Shown: positions 6,518-13,085 of the stretch, piece by piece
Layout: each line of letters begins with the position of its first letter
How positions within the stretch are numbered: the stretch's first letter is position 1
Assembly: GCF_036408795.1 (NCBI RefSeq)
Contig: NZ_JAZGJP010000027.1
Span: forward strand, 1-20,132
DNA from: Olsenella_L kribbiana
GTDB lineage: Bacteria; Actinomycetota; Coriobacteriia; Coriobacteriales; Atopobiaceae
Length of the DNA: 20,132 bases
Reading direction: 5' to 3'
Program-made: the position numbers and the translations under genes
Notes under the pieces: model-generated
Database searches by the model: none
What the model was told of the DNA's origin: nothing
The model's input: only the letters and a program-made list of their open reading frames with translations

Positions 6518-6521
6518 CTTC

Positions 6522-7145
6522 ATGGGGCTGGCAAAGACGTATTTCGGCAATACCAGAAAGCCTGAGGGACTGCTCGGCAAGATGATGCTCAGCGGCATGA
6601 ACCGGGAACATGCGGCAGTCTCTGCATGGGGCATGGCGCATCTCGAAGGAGAGGCCCCTCGTGCAATCGCGGAACTCGGATGCGGCGGAGGCAGGAATGC
6701 GGCTGCGCTTCTTGAGCGCTTCCCATCTGCCACGCTGGCCGCTGTCGACTATTCGCATGAAGCGGTCTCGAAGACAGAGCGGATGTGCGCTGCGGAAATC
6801 TCTGAAGGGCGCTGCTGCGTCCTTCAGGGCGACGTCTCGGATCTTCCGCTGGAGACAGGATCGTTCGATCTGGCGTGTGCCTTCGAGACTGTCTATTTCT
6901 GGCCAGGTCCTATCGAGAGCTTCCGGGAGGTCTTCCGGATCCTCGGGCCGGAGGGGACCTTCCTGATCGTGAATGAATCAGATGGCCTGGATGAGGGAGA
7001 CCGGAAGTGGCTTTCCCTCATCGACGGTCTTGCCATATATACGGAGAAGGAGCTTGTCCGCTGCCTGGAAGAAGCCGGCTTCTCCGAGGTAAGAGCCGAC
7101 CGGGTGCCCAAGAAGCATTGGCTCTGCCTGAAGGCACGGAAATGA
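6522..7145 (+). CDS. Class I SAM-dependent methyltransferase
   Basis: A 207-residue Rossmann methyltransferase of the Methyltransf_11 type. Motif I is AELGCGGGRNAAAL (residues 50-63), the acidic residue after strand 2 is in AAVDYSHEAV (D76), motif II/III is LQGDVSDLPLETGSFDLACA (101-120), and FRILGPEGTFLIV follows. The first 45 residues (GNTRKPEGLLGKMMLSGMN) resemble small-molecule methyltransferases that act on a bound thiol or amine; the substrate cannot be read. GGGAGG lies 6 nt upstream of the start. It converges on ogt across a hairpin-rich 99-bp gap. Confidence 0.87.
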   Translation: MGLAKTYFGNTRKPEGLLGKMMLSGMNREHAAVSAWGMAHLEGEAPRAIAELGCGGGRNAAALLERFPSATLAAVDYSHEAVSKTERMCAAEISEGRCCVLQGDVSDLPLETGSFDLACAFETVYFWPGPIESFREVFRILGPEGTFLIVNESDGLDEGDRKWLSLIDGLAIYTEKELVRCLEEAGFSEVRADRVPKKHWLCLKARK

Positions 7146-7146
7146 A

Positions 7147-7175
7147 GGCACGCCGGAAGCGCCAGGTAGCGTGCC
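7147..7175. terminator. Inverted repeat after the methyltransferase
   Basis: GGCACGC (7147-7153) and GCGTGCC (7169-7175) are perfect arms around 15 nt, immediately after the stop codon. There is no U tract. Confidence 0.35.
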
Positions 7176-7196
7176 CGTGCACGAACATGCTGCGCT

Positions 7197-7212
7197 ATCC
7201 TGCCCGCAGGAT
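7197..7212 (+). terminator. Intergenic hairpin between convergent genes
   Basis: ATCCTGC (7197-7203) pairs with GCAGGAT (7206-7212); allowing a small loop the stem is 6 bp. The plus strand continues GCTCTCTTT, a weak pyrimidine tail. It lies between the converging methyltransferase and ogt. Confidence 0.4.
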
Positions 7213-7244
7213 GCTCTCTTTGGACCGTGCGGCTCCAGCGCCTC

Positions 7245-7751
7245 TCAGAGGCTCTTCGTGGCACGCTCAAATTCGAGCAGGGCAGCCTTCCTGTCGATGC
7301 CGCCGCTGAAGCCTGTCAGGCTGTCGTCGCTTCCGATGACACGGTGGCAGGCAACAATCACGGCGTAGATGTTGCGGCCGACGGCGCCTCCGACGGCACG
7401 GGGAGACTGGCGCCTTCCGGTCTTCACCTCGATGGCACGTGCCAGGTCGCCGTAGGTCACGGTCGTGCCGTAGGGAATGTCGAGCAGGGCGCTGCGGACG
7501 AGCTTCTGGAATTCAGTGCCGCGCGGCGCCAGGGGAAGCTCCCGCGGGTCGGGCTGCATGCCCGAGAAATAGCGGCCAAGCCAGTCTTTTGCCTGCTCAA
7601 GCACGGCCAGATCGTCTCTGCGCTCAAACGTGCCGTCTGCCCCATACCCGAAGCGGCGCCCGCTGTCGAACCAGCAGCCGCATATGCTCGTACCGTCGCT
7701 TGCCAATGTGAGCGTGCCGACGAGAGGGGTCTGACATTCCGTGTAATACAT
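7245..7751 (-). CDS. ogt: Methylated-DNA--protein-cysteine methyltransferase (Ogt type)
   Basis: A 168-residue suicide repair protein that takes O6-alkyl groups from guanine onto an active-site Cys. GTEFQKLVRSALLDIPYGTTVTYGDLA (from residue 78) carries the helix-turn-helix and arginine-finger region. AVGGAVGRNIYAVIVACHRVIG contains the active site with Cys135. The usual PCHR is ACHR here (Ala134 for Pro). TGFSGGIDRKAALLEFE closes the domain as usual. The N-terminal domain is short, as in Ogt. The upstream AAGAAGG serves the start at 7751. It lies 127 bp after the flavin-binding gene on the same strand, with a strong hairpin between, so they may be separate units. Confidence 0.92.
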   Translation of the reverse strand: MYYTECQTPLVGTLTLASDGTSICGCWFDSGRRFGYGADGTFERRDDLAVLEQAKDWLGRYFSGMQPDPRELPLAPRGTEFQKLVRSALLDIPYGTTVTYGDLARAIEVKTGRRQSPRAVGGAVGRNIYAVIVACHRVIGSDDSLTGFSGGIDRKAALLEFERATKSL

Positions 7752-7824
7752 GGGCCTTCTTTCTTCAATCTACCCCGAGCCTCTGCGCCTTTCGGCATCT
7801 ATCGTGGATATGCTCTCCTGCGCC

Positions 7825-7854
7825 GCAGGCAGCCGGAAGCTGCCGGCTGCCTGC
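7825..7854 (-). terminator. Strong hairpin after the PNPOx-like gene
   Basis: A perfect 12-bp stem (7825-7836 with 7843-7854) with a 6-nt AAGCTG loop, starting 24 nt past the minus-strand stop at 7879. It is very stable and GC-rich but has no U tract, as is common in high-GC genomes. It probably separates this gene from ogt. Confidence 0.6.
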
Positions 7855-7878
7855 AGAGGATGGAGGGCAGGGGAAGTG

Positions 7879-8409
7879 CTACGCCTTCGGATAGCGCTCC
7901 TTGCCGGAAAGCTCGTCCACATCGATGCGCCAGACAGCGACGCGGGAGATGGCTTCGGGCGGAAAGGAGACAGGCGCTCCCGGCGCCATGTGCTCCATCA
8001 GGCGTGTCAGGGCCTCTGCCTTAGCGTCAGCGTTCTCGACAGCGACGATGGTCCCTGCGCCCATGATCGACTGATAGGAGTAGGAATAGGAGCAGGCATA
8101 GGAGCCGGCGATGACGCCGAGCTCGCGGTCCATCTCTATCGCGACGCGCGGGGAGGAGGCGAAGCAGCGCGCCTTCCTGCCGTCTGCGGCAGAGTGGAGA
8201 TAGAGCCTGAGCGGCACGGGATGCTCCGTGCTGCCGTCGCGCATTTTCTGCCAGGCTTCTTCGTCCCATACGTAGCCAAAGCTCATGGGCACGACGAAGG
8301 GGCCATTGCCGTCTGTGGCGCCGATGCGCACGGTCTGGCAGGCATCGATCAGGGTACGGATGGCATCAGGGTCCTGGATTTCGCGGTGCACTCGTCTCAT
8401 GGGAACCAT
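7879..8409 (-). CDS. Pyridoxamine 5'-phosphate oxidase family protein (NimA-like)
   Basis: A 176-residue split-barrel flavin-binding protein. The N-terminal pattern MRRVHREIQDPDAIRTLIDA and the GPFVVPMSFGYVWD strand (from residue 36) match NimA-type and related flavin reductases. The LRLYLHSAADGRKARCF block and SYQSIMGAGTIVAVE follow the same fold, which binds FMN or haem at the dimer interface. Substrate unknown; some relatives reduce nitroimidazoles. ATG at 8409 is preferred because AGGAG lies 7 nt upstream; an in-frame start further upstream is not needed for the fold. A 7-bp hairpin lies in the leader. It is divergent from the second hydrolase. Confidence 0.85.
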   Translation of the reverse strand: MVPMRRVHREIQDPDAIRTLIDACQTVRIGATDGNGPFVVPMSFGYVWDEEAWQKMRDGSTEHPVPLRLYLHSAADGRKARCFASSPRVAIEMDRELGVIAGSYACSYSYSYQSIMGAGTIVAVENADAKAEALTRLMEHMAPGAPVSFPPEAISRVAVWRIDVDELSGKERYPKA

Positions 8410-8457
8410 GGAGCATCTCCTGTCTCGTGGTAGATCGTCTTTCTGCCACTCTACACC

Positions 8458-8477
8458 GCAGGGCGCTGCTGCCCTGC
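8458..8477 (-). other. Leader hairpin upstream of the PNPOx-like gene
   Basis: GCAGGGC (8458-8464) pairs with GCCCTGC (8471-8477) over a 6-nt loop, about 50 nt upstream of the start at 8409. It may be a leader structure or an attenuator remnant; function not visible. Confidence 0.25.
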
Positions 8478-8581
8478 GCCTGCCGGACGGTTTCTTTCGG
8501 GTGCTTGTGGCCGAAAAGGCTTCCTGCTGTCTGGGACAGGACAGCCTGCTCGGCCAGCCTCTATCGCTTTTTCTGCCCAGA

Positions 8582-8590
8582 TGATAGAAT
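8582..8590 (+). promoter_or_regulatory. Extended -10 promoter of the hydrolase-DUF5131 operon
   Basis: TGATAGAAT matches the extended -10 form TGnTATAAT with one difference. Transcription would start near 8597. No clear -35 is seen, as is usual for extended -10 promoters. Confidence 0.5.
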
Positions 8591-8591
8591 A

Positions 8592-8605
8592 AGAACAACT
8601 GTTCG
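8592..8605. promoter_or_regulatory. LexA-box-like palindrome
   Basis: AGAACAACTGTTCG contains GAAC-N4-GTTC, the core of the Gram-positive LexA box, and covers the predicted transcription start of the downstream operon. The outer left base differs from the CGAAC consensus, so this is only a candidate. Confidence 0.4.
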
Positions 8606-8659
8606 TCAATGCCCTGCTCGCTTGCGGGCAGGGCCAGATGGCTGGGAGGCCGCAAGTCC

Positions 8660-9580
8660 ATGGGTGTGCTCTATGAGATCGTCTCGACGCCCTTTGCCTA
8701 CGCAGAGCGTCCCCACCTCTCGGGAGACGAGATGTTTGCCGGCGCGCCGAAGCGCATCGGCTTCGGACCAGGGCGTCTCCAGCACTGTGTCATCTGGGAG
8801 CCTGCAGAGGCCGTGCATGAAGAGCCGGTCTTCTGGTTCCATGGCGGGGCATTCCTTGTTGGGACGCCCGAGTCCATGATCGATGCTGCGCGGGTCTGGT
8901 GCCATGAGGGGTACCGCTTCGTCTCGGTCGGCTTCAGGCTTGTGCCGCATGACCGGTTTCCGGCACAGGCAGACGATGCCTACAGAGGCGTCCTGGCCAC
9001 CCAGGCCTGGCTCAGGGACCGCCATCTGCCCTGGAGCCGCATCATCGTCGGCGGCAGCTCTGCCGGAGGGCAGCTTGCCTGCCTTCTGGGGTATAGCGAC
9101 AAGCTGGCAAAGCGTTACGGGTTTGATAGGAGAGCAGTTTCTGCGGTCGTGAGCTGCGCTGCCATTGTCGATGCAGACGATCTTGAGCTTCAGCCGATTC
9201 ATCCGCTCTCGTTCTGGAAGAGCTTCGTCGACCTTCCCTGCAGAGATACGAAGGACAGGGCTGCCATACACGAGACGCTCCTGCCGTATTCGCCGATAGC
9301 GCTTGTCGAAGGAGAGGATGGCATCGCGCTTCCGCCCTTCTTCGCGATACAGGGAAGCTCCGATACCCTGAATCCCTATGTGCACCAGAAGGCGTTCGTG
9401 GAGGCGCTAAAGAAACAGGGGACAGAGGCGGTGCTCGAGACCATAGACGATCCGCGATGGCAGCACATGATCGGCACGGTCACGCTGCACCGCAAGGATC
9501 CTGATGCATTCATGCCCCTGAAGCACCTCTTCTCCTGGCTCTTGGGCATCGAGGCGGAAGGCAGGGGTGCCCGGCAATGA
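8660..9580 (+). CDS. Alpha/beta hydrolase (HSL/BD-FAE-type esterase)
   Basis: A 306-residue cytoplasmic serine hydrolase. HGGA at 61-64 is the oxyanion site, GGSSAGG at 131-137 the nucleophile elbow (S134), D235 in GSSDTLNPY the acid and H269 in RWQHMIG the base, so the triad is complete. No signal peptide is seen, unlike the other hydrolase at 4350. ATG at 8660 fits the family N-terminus and has GGGAGG about 11 nt upstream; the ATG at 8609 has no ribosome binding site and overlaps the promoter. The last four bases (ATGA, 9577-9580) overlap the DUF5131 start, so the two genes are translationally coupled. Confidence 0.87.
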   Translation: MGVLYEIVSTPFAYAERPHLSGDEMFAGAPKRIGFGPGRLQHCVIWEPAEAVHEEPVFWFHGGAFLVGTPESMIDAARVWCHEGYRFVSVGFRLVPHDRFPAQADDAYRGVLATQAWLRDRHLPWSRIIVGGSSAGGQLACLLGYSDKLAKRYGFDRRAVSAVVSCAAIVDADDLELQPIHPLSFWKSFVDLPCRDTKDRAAIHETLLPYSPIALVEGEDGIALPPFFAIQGSSDTLNPYVHQKAFVEALKKQGTEAVLETIDDPRWQHMIGTVTLHRKDPDAFMPLKHLFSWLLGIEAEGRGARQ

Positions 9581-10479
9581 GCATGCATGACATATGGAAT
9601 CCCTGGCATGGCTGCAGGAAGTGCTCCGAGGGCTGCGCGCACTGCTACATGTACTATCTCGATGGGCTGCGCGGGCAGGATGGCAGCGATATCCGCCGCA
9701 CGAAGGCGGACTTCGACAAGCCGGTGCAGAAAGACCGTACGGGCGCCTTCCGCATCAGGAGCGGGGAGACCCGGAGGGTATGCATGACATCAGACTTCTT
9801 CCTGGAGGAAGCGGATGCCTGGCGCGATGAAGCCTGGGAGATGATGCGCCAGCGGCCCGACGTCGTGTTCTTTCTCCTGACAAAGCGGCCCGAGCGGGTG
9901 AAAGAGTGCCTTCCGAAGGACTGGGGAGAGGGCTGGAGAAACATCTTCTTCAATGTCACCTGCGAGAACCAGAAGCGTGCCGATGAACGGATACCGCTTC
10001 TGCTGGAGCTGCCGTTTTTCCACAAGGGCATCATGTGCGCTCCCCTCATAGGGCCGGTGAGCATAGGAAAGTATCTGGACGCCGGACAGATAGAGCGGGT
10101 CGTCTGCGGAGGGGAGAACTACGACGGATGCCGGCCGTGCGACTTCGGCTGGGTGCAGGCGCTTCGTGCAGAGTGTGTGGCGCACGATGTGAGCTTCACG
10201 TTCACCGAGACAGGCTCGCTCTTTGTGAAGGACGGCAGGACGTACCACCTTCCGGACAAGAGGCTGCAGTCGGTCATGGCATGGAAATCGGGGATGAACT
10301 ACCAGGGCAGGCCGATCGAGTTCGACCTGCGCTATCCGATAGGGCTTGCCGTGCCGGAAGAGGAGAGATGGCATCCCTGGTTTTCCAGCAGGTGCGAGCA
10401 GTGCGCCAGCCGTCCCATCTGCAATGGCTGCACGAGATGCGGCAGGTGCGGACAGGTGCCTGCAGATCCAACGGCATGA
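9577..10479 (+). CDS. DUF5131 family protein (phage Gp37/Gp68-like), radical-SAM-like
   Basis: A 300-residue DUF5131 protein. IWNPWHGCRKCSEGCAHCYMYY at residues 6-27 holds the radical-SAM-like C16-x3-C20-x2-C23 motif, which should bind a [4Fe-4S] cluster and S-adenosylmethionine. Other family blocks are MTSDFFLEEADAWRDEAWEMM, FFLLTKRPER, FFNVTCENQKRADERIP and VVCGGENYDGCRPCDFGW. The C-terminus (from about residue 273) has six further Cys in close pairs (CEQC, PIC, NGC, TRC, GRC), suggesting a second metal or cluster site. The biochemical reaction of the family is unknown to me. It is coupled to the upstream hydrolase by a 4-bp overlap. The downstream hairpin at 10485-10510 ends the unit. Confidence 0.88.
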   Translation: MSMHDIWNPWHGCRKCSEGCAHCYMYYLDGLRGQDGSDIRRTKADFDKPVQKDRTGAFRIRSGETRRVCMTSDFFLEEADAWRDEAWEMMRQRPDVVFFLLTKRPERVKECLPKDWGEGWRNIFFNVTCENQKRADERIPLLLELPFFHKGIMCAPLIGPVSIGKYLDAGQIERVVCGGENYDGCRPCDFGWVQALRAECVAHDVSFTFTETGSLFVKDGRTYHLPDKRLQSVMAWKSGMNYQGRPIEFDLRYPIGLAVPEEERWHPWFSSRCEQCASRPICNGCTRCGRCGQVPADPTA

Positions 10480-10484
10480 AAATA

Positions 10485-10510
10485 CGCCTGGCACGATAGA
10501 GCGCCAGGCG
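10485..10510. terminator. Bidirectional terminator between DUF5131 gene and xpt
   Basis: CGCCTGGC (10485-10492) pairs with GCCAGGCG (10503-10510) over 10 nt. On the minus strand it is followed by TATTTTC, so it should terminate xpt; on the plus strand it follows the DUF5131 stop by 5 nt. Confidence 0.75.
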
Positions 10511-10543
10511 CAGAGCATATCGGGGCGGATGGGATGGCTTCTG

Positions 10544-11119
10544 CTATCTGAAGGTGACAGATTCGGTGGCGGGGTCCATGGCATCGACGATTGCGAGCGA
10601 ATCGACACGGTAGCCCTGGGCGCGCAGACGGTCGCCGCCGCCCTGGAAGCCCTTCTCGATAGCAATGCCGATGCCTTCGACCGTGGCTCCTGCCTGGTGG
10701 CAGAGGTCGCACAGTCCCTCCATCGCGCAGCCGTTTGCCATGAAGTCATCGACGATCAGCACGTGGTCGGAAGGCCCCAGGAAGCGCTTCGAGACGATGA
10801 CTGTGGAGATGTTCTTGTGGGTGAAGGATTCGACCTGGGTCGAGAGCACCTCGCCGTCGATATTGATGGTCTTCGACTTCTTCGCGAACAGGACGGGCAC
10901 GCCGAAGACGATGCCGGCGGCTGCTGCGATAGCGATGCCGGAGGCCTCGATTGTCAGGACCTTGTTGATGGGAGCATCGGCGAAGTCGTGCTTCCACTGG
11001 AGCGCCATCTGGTGCAGGAGCTCCATATCGATCTGGTGGTTCAGGAACGAATCGACCTTGAGGACATTGCCTTCCTTGACGGAAGCATCCTTGAGGATGC
11101 GCTGTTCCAGAAGCTCCAT
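10544..11119 (-). CDS. xpt: Xanthine phosphoribosyltransferase
   Basis: A 191-residue purine salvage enzyme that makes XMP from xanthine and PRPP in the cytoplasm. MELLEQRILKDASVKEGNVLKVDSFLNHQ is the conserved Xpt N-terminus. The KVLTIEASGIAIAA segment and the PRPP loop HVLIVDDFMANGCAMEGL (residues 119-136) match the family, and AGATVEGIGIAIEKGFQGG follows. Length is normal. The ATG at 11119 has AAAGGA 9 nt upstream. No pbuX-type transporter follows and no purine riboswitch is seen in the short leader. The gene ends at a clear terminator. Confidence 0.95.
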   Translation of the reverse strand: MELLEQRILKDASVKEGNVLKVDSFLNHQIDMELLHQMALQWKHDFADAPINKVLTIEASGIAIAAAAGIVFGVPVLFAKKSKTINIDGEVLSTQVESFTHKNISTVIVSKRFLGPSDHVLIVDDFMANGCAMEGLCDLCHQAGATVEGIGIAIEKGFQGGGDRLRAQGYRVDSLAIVDAMDPATESVTFR

Positions 11120-11159
11120 GCGATATGGTCCTTTCCGCTTGTCTGCCGTGTGTTGACTG

Positions 11160-11165
11160 ATTATA
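11160..11165 (-). promoter_or_regulatory. -10 element of the xpt promoter
   Basis: A perfect TATAAT on the minus strand, 41 nt upstream of the xpt start; the -35 region is poor. The leader is too short for a purine riboswitch. Confidence 0.45.
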
Positions 11166-11216
11166 CGGCTTTGCGCGAATGATGGACCTATCTGCATGAA
11201 CGGTCACTCCACTAAA

Positions 11217-11260
11217 GTCCGTTCTTGCTTATAATAAAAAATAATTAAGCAAGAACGGAC
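11217..11260. promoter_or_regulatory. AbiE promoter/operator: perfect 15-bp inverted repeat
   Basis: Arms GTCCGTTCTTGCTTA (11217-11231) and TAAGCAAGAACGGAC (11246-11260) are perfectly complementary around a 14-bp A/T spacer. A TATAAT (-10) spans 11230-11235 across the arm/spacer boundary. AbiEi antitoxins are known to repress their own promoter by binding long inverted repeats, so this is the expected site. An additional half-site, GAACGG, lies at 11198-11203, toward xpt. Confidence 0.82.
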
Positions 11261-11281
11261 AAACAGAGAGGAGGAATGCAA

Positions 11282-11863
11282 ATGGATCCGCTTGAATATG
11301 CTGCCAAACATAACGGCATGATTACGACTTCGGAGGCTGAGCACATGGGCGTCTTCAGAGCGCGGCTTTCGGGATATGTCGTGGAAGGTCTGCTTGAGCG
11401 GGTTGAGCGTGGTGTCTACTGCCTGCCAGATGTCTGGGAAGACGAGTACGCCATCTGTGCCAAACGTTTTCCCAAGGGAATCCTCTCGCATGGAACAGCG
11501 CTCTATCTGCATGATTTGAGCGATCGCACTCCGGAGCGGGTGACGATGACATTTCCGCGAACATACAATGCTACTTCCGCTAGGAAAGAGGGCATTGTTG
11601 TCAGGACTTGCGCAAACAATCTTGCGAGTCTGGGCCTCTCTGAGGTAGTCACTCCATCCGGAAATGAAGTCCCCTGCTACGATGTCGAACGCACGCTTTG
11701 CGACATGCTGAGGGGCCGTGCCGATATAGATGTGCAGATCGTCAATCCTGCCATGAAAGCTTATACATCTTCCAGAAGGCGAAACGTGGGGAAGCTGCTG
11801 GATTACGCAAGACGGCTCGGCGTCGAGAAGAAGATCAGGAACTATCTGGAGGTGCTGCTATGA
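11282..11863 (+). CDS. abiEi: AbiEi-family antitoxin (COG5340), type IV toxin-antitoxin
   Basis: A 193-residue antitoxin and transcriptional repressor. The N-terminal winged helix-turn-helix (about residues 10-50: GMITTSEAEHMGVFRARLSGYV, then LLERVERGVYCLP) is the DNA-binding domain. The ILSHGTALYLHDLSDR and VPCYDVERTLCDMLRGR blocks are the COG5340 core, and a basic C-terminal helix follows. ATG at 11282 is chosen because GAGGAGG lies 7 nt upstream; ATG at 11276 would be too close to it. The stop overlaps the toxin start (ATGA). The 44-bp inverted repeat upstream supports autoregulation. Codons and leader are more A/T-rich than neighbouring genes, a sign of transfer. Confidence 0.92.
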   Translation: MDPLEYAAKHNGMITTSEAEHMGVFRARLSGYVVEGLLERVERGVYCLPDVWEDEYAICAKRFPKGILSHGTALYLHDLSDRTPERVTMTFPRTYNATSARKEGIVVRTCANNLASLGLSEVVTPSGNEVPCYDVERTLCDMLRGRADIDVQIVNPAMKAYTSSRRRNVGKLLDYARRLGVEKKIRNYLEVLL

Positions 11864-12711
11864 AGACTCGAAATGCAATGCAGCTCAAGGCACGCATCAA
11901 AGCCCGTGCCAAGGCTGCCGACGTATCTCCGCAGCTCATGCTTCAGGACTATCTGCTTGAGCGTCTATTGGAGAGGATTTCACTTTCTCCGTGGAGAGAT
12001 GCCATCATCGTGAAAGGCGGCATGCTTATTTCGTCGTTTATCGGAATTGATAGCCGCGTCACGAAGGATCTCGACACGACAATCCGTGGCTTCGATCTGA
12101 ACCATGAATCTGCTGCTTCTGTCTTCAAGGATATATGTGCGATTGAAGTGGATGACGATATTCGCTTCGAGTTCCTGAGGACTGAGGACATCAGGGAAAC
12201 AGACGATTACCCCGGTATACGCATCTTCCTTAAGGCACATTACGAACCGATGGCCGTACCTTTGAGCGTAGATGTGACAACCGGTGATGCGATTACGCCT
12301 GGGCCCATCGAATATCGATATCCGCTGACATTTGATGACAAGGTAATTACCCTGATGGCATATCCCATCGAGACGGTTGTAGCGGAGAAACTGGAGACCG
12401 TCATCTCCAGAGGAGTGAGCAATACGCGTCCCCGCGATTACTATGACATCTGGAAGATCTGGAACTTGCACGGGAAAGATATCGATATTGAACAGCTTGC
12501 GAATGCACCGGCTGCCACATCAGCTAAACGTGGCAGCATGGAGCAGATTGCTCAATACCATTCGTGTATGAAGATGGTCTCAGACGATCGGGTAATGCAG
12601 TCGATTTGGCGTGGATACTCCTCGAACTATAGCTATGCCAGGAATCTTGGATTAGAAGATGCCTGCAGAATGGTTGTTGCGATTATGGATAGGCTGAGCC
12701 CTTCATCGTGA
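11860..12711 (+). CDS. abiEii: AbiEii/AbiGii-type nucleotidyltransferase toxin
   Basis: A 283-residue toxin of the DNA-polymerase-beta-like nucleotidyltransferase fold. Conserved motifs: KGGML (K52-L56), the acidic TKDLDTTIRG (D70 and D72), the helix ETVVAEKLETVISRG (171-185, with K177) and RPRDYYDIW (190-198). These match the four AbiEii motifs. The toxin is predicted to transfer a nucleotide to RNA or to a tRNA-type target and to be countered by AbiEi. The start overlaps the antitoxin stop by 4 bp, so the genes are coupled. The last residues (SPSS) and the stop at 12709-12711 are encoded by IS21 remnant sequence, so the natural C-terminus has probably been replaced; all catalytic motifs remain. 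It may therefore still be active. Confidence 0.92.
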   Translation: MKTRNAMQLKARIKARAKAADVSPQLMLQDYLLERLLERISLSPWRDAIIVKGGMLISSFIGIDSRVTKDLDTTIRGFDLNHESAASVFKDICAIEVDDDIRFEFLRTEDIRETDDYPGIRIFLKAHYEPMAVPLSVDVTTGDAITPGPIEYRYPLTFDDKVITLMAYPIETVVAEKLETVISRGVSNTRPRDYYDIWKIWNLHGKDIDIEQLANAPAATSAKRGSMEQIAQYHSCMKMVSDDRVMQSIWRGYSSNYSYARNLGLEDACRMVVAIMDRLSPSS

Positions 12712-12925
12712 CGCCGGGCATCTGTGCCCTGTCCCCTGTCTCATCCCTGCATCTGCCGGAGCCGCTGCGCCCTGCAGGGCGCCCGTCCTCCATCCCTGCG
12801 CCTTCCTTCCAGCACTTCGCGGCCGCATGCCGGTCCATCCCGCATCTGCGCGCCATCTCCGGGAAGCTGGGGCGCACGCCCATCTCCCTGAGCATATCCA
12901 TCTCTCCGATCAGGCTGGCCTCCAT
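12698..12925 (-). pseudogene. istA: IS21 istA, N-terminal fragment
   Basis: About 76 residues (MEASLIGEMDMLREMG through MPGVTMKG) align with the start of the istA at 130-1203, including the helix-turn-helix (FPEMARRCGMDRHAAAKCW). The fragment stops where abiEii ends; the catalytic domain is absent. GGAGG lies 8 nt upstream of its ATG. It is a remnant of a different IS21 element, with its own end repeats to the right. Confidence 0.85.
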
Positions 12926-12976
12926 CCTGGCTGCCTCCGGATCCGTCTCCGCATATCCGTACGGAGCGGATTCTCG

Positions 12977-13073
12977 CTGCCCTGGATGGCGAAGCTGCAT
13001 TGGCCTGGATGGTGGAAGCGCATTGCCCCGGCTGGAATATCGCTTTGCCCTGGCTGGTAGCTTCTAGATTGCC
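12977..13073. repeat. IS21 end with five phased repeats
   Basis: Units related to ATTGCCCYGGMTGG start at about 12977, 12999, 13022, 13044 and 13068, spaced 22-24 bp, outside the istA fragment. The copy at 13022-13035 equals that at 1821-1834. The last copy is only ATTGCC, after which the IS5 remnant begins. This is the typical multi-site end of an IS21 element. Confidence 0.68.
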
Positions 13074-13085
13074 ATTAACATCCTC

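Larger units (their letters stand above)
6209..6521. other. Intergenic region between yaiI and the methyltransferase
   Basis: No gene is supported over these 313 bp. An AT-rich island at 6450-6470 contains TATATAAC (6462-6469), a plausible -10 for the methyltransferase without a convincing -35. Just before the start a short hairpin overlaps the ribosome binding site. Confidence 0.4.

Noticed and set aside
9577..10479. Prophage suggested by the DUF5131 (Gp37/Gp68-like) gene
   Set aside because: No capsid, terminase, integrase or lysis genes are nearby, and the gene is coupled to an esterase.
11120..11216. Purine riboswitch in front of xpt
   Set aside because: The leader from the TATAAT to the ATG is about 40 nt, too short, and none of the conserved purine-aptamer loop sequences is present.
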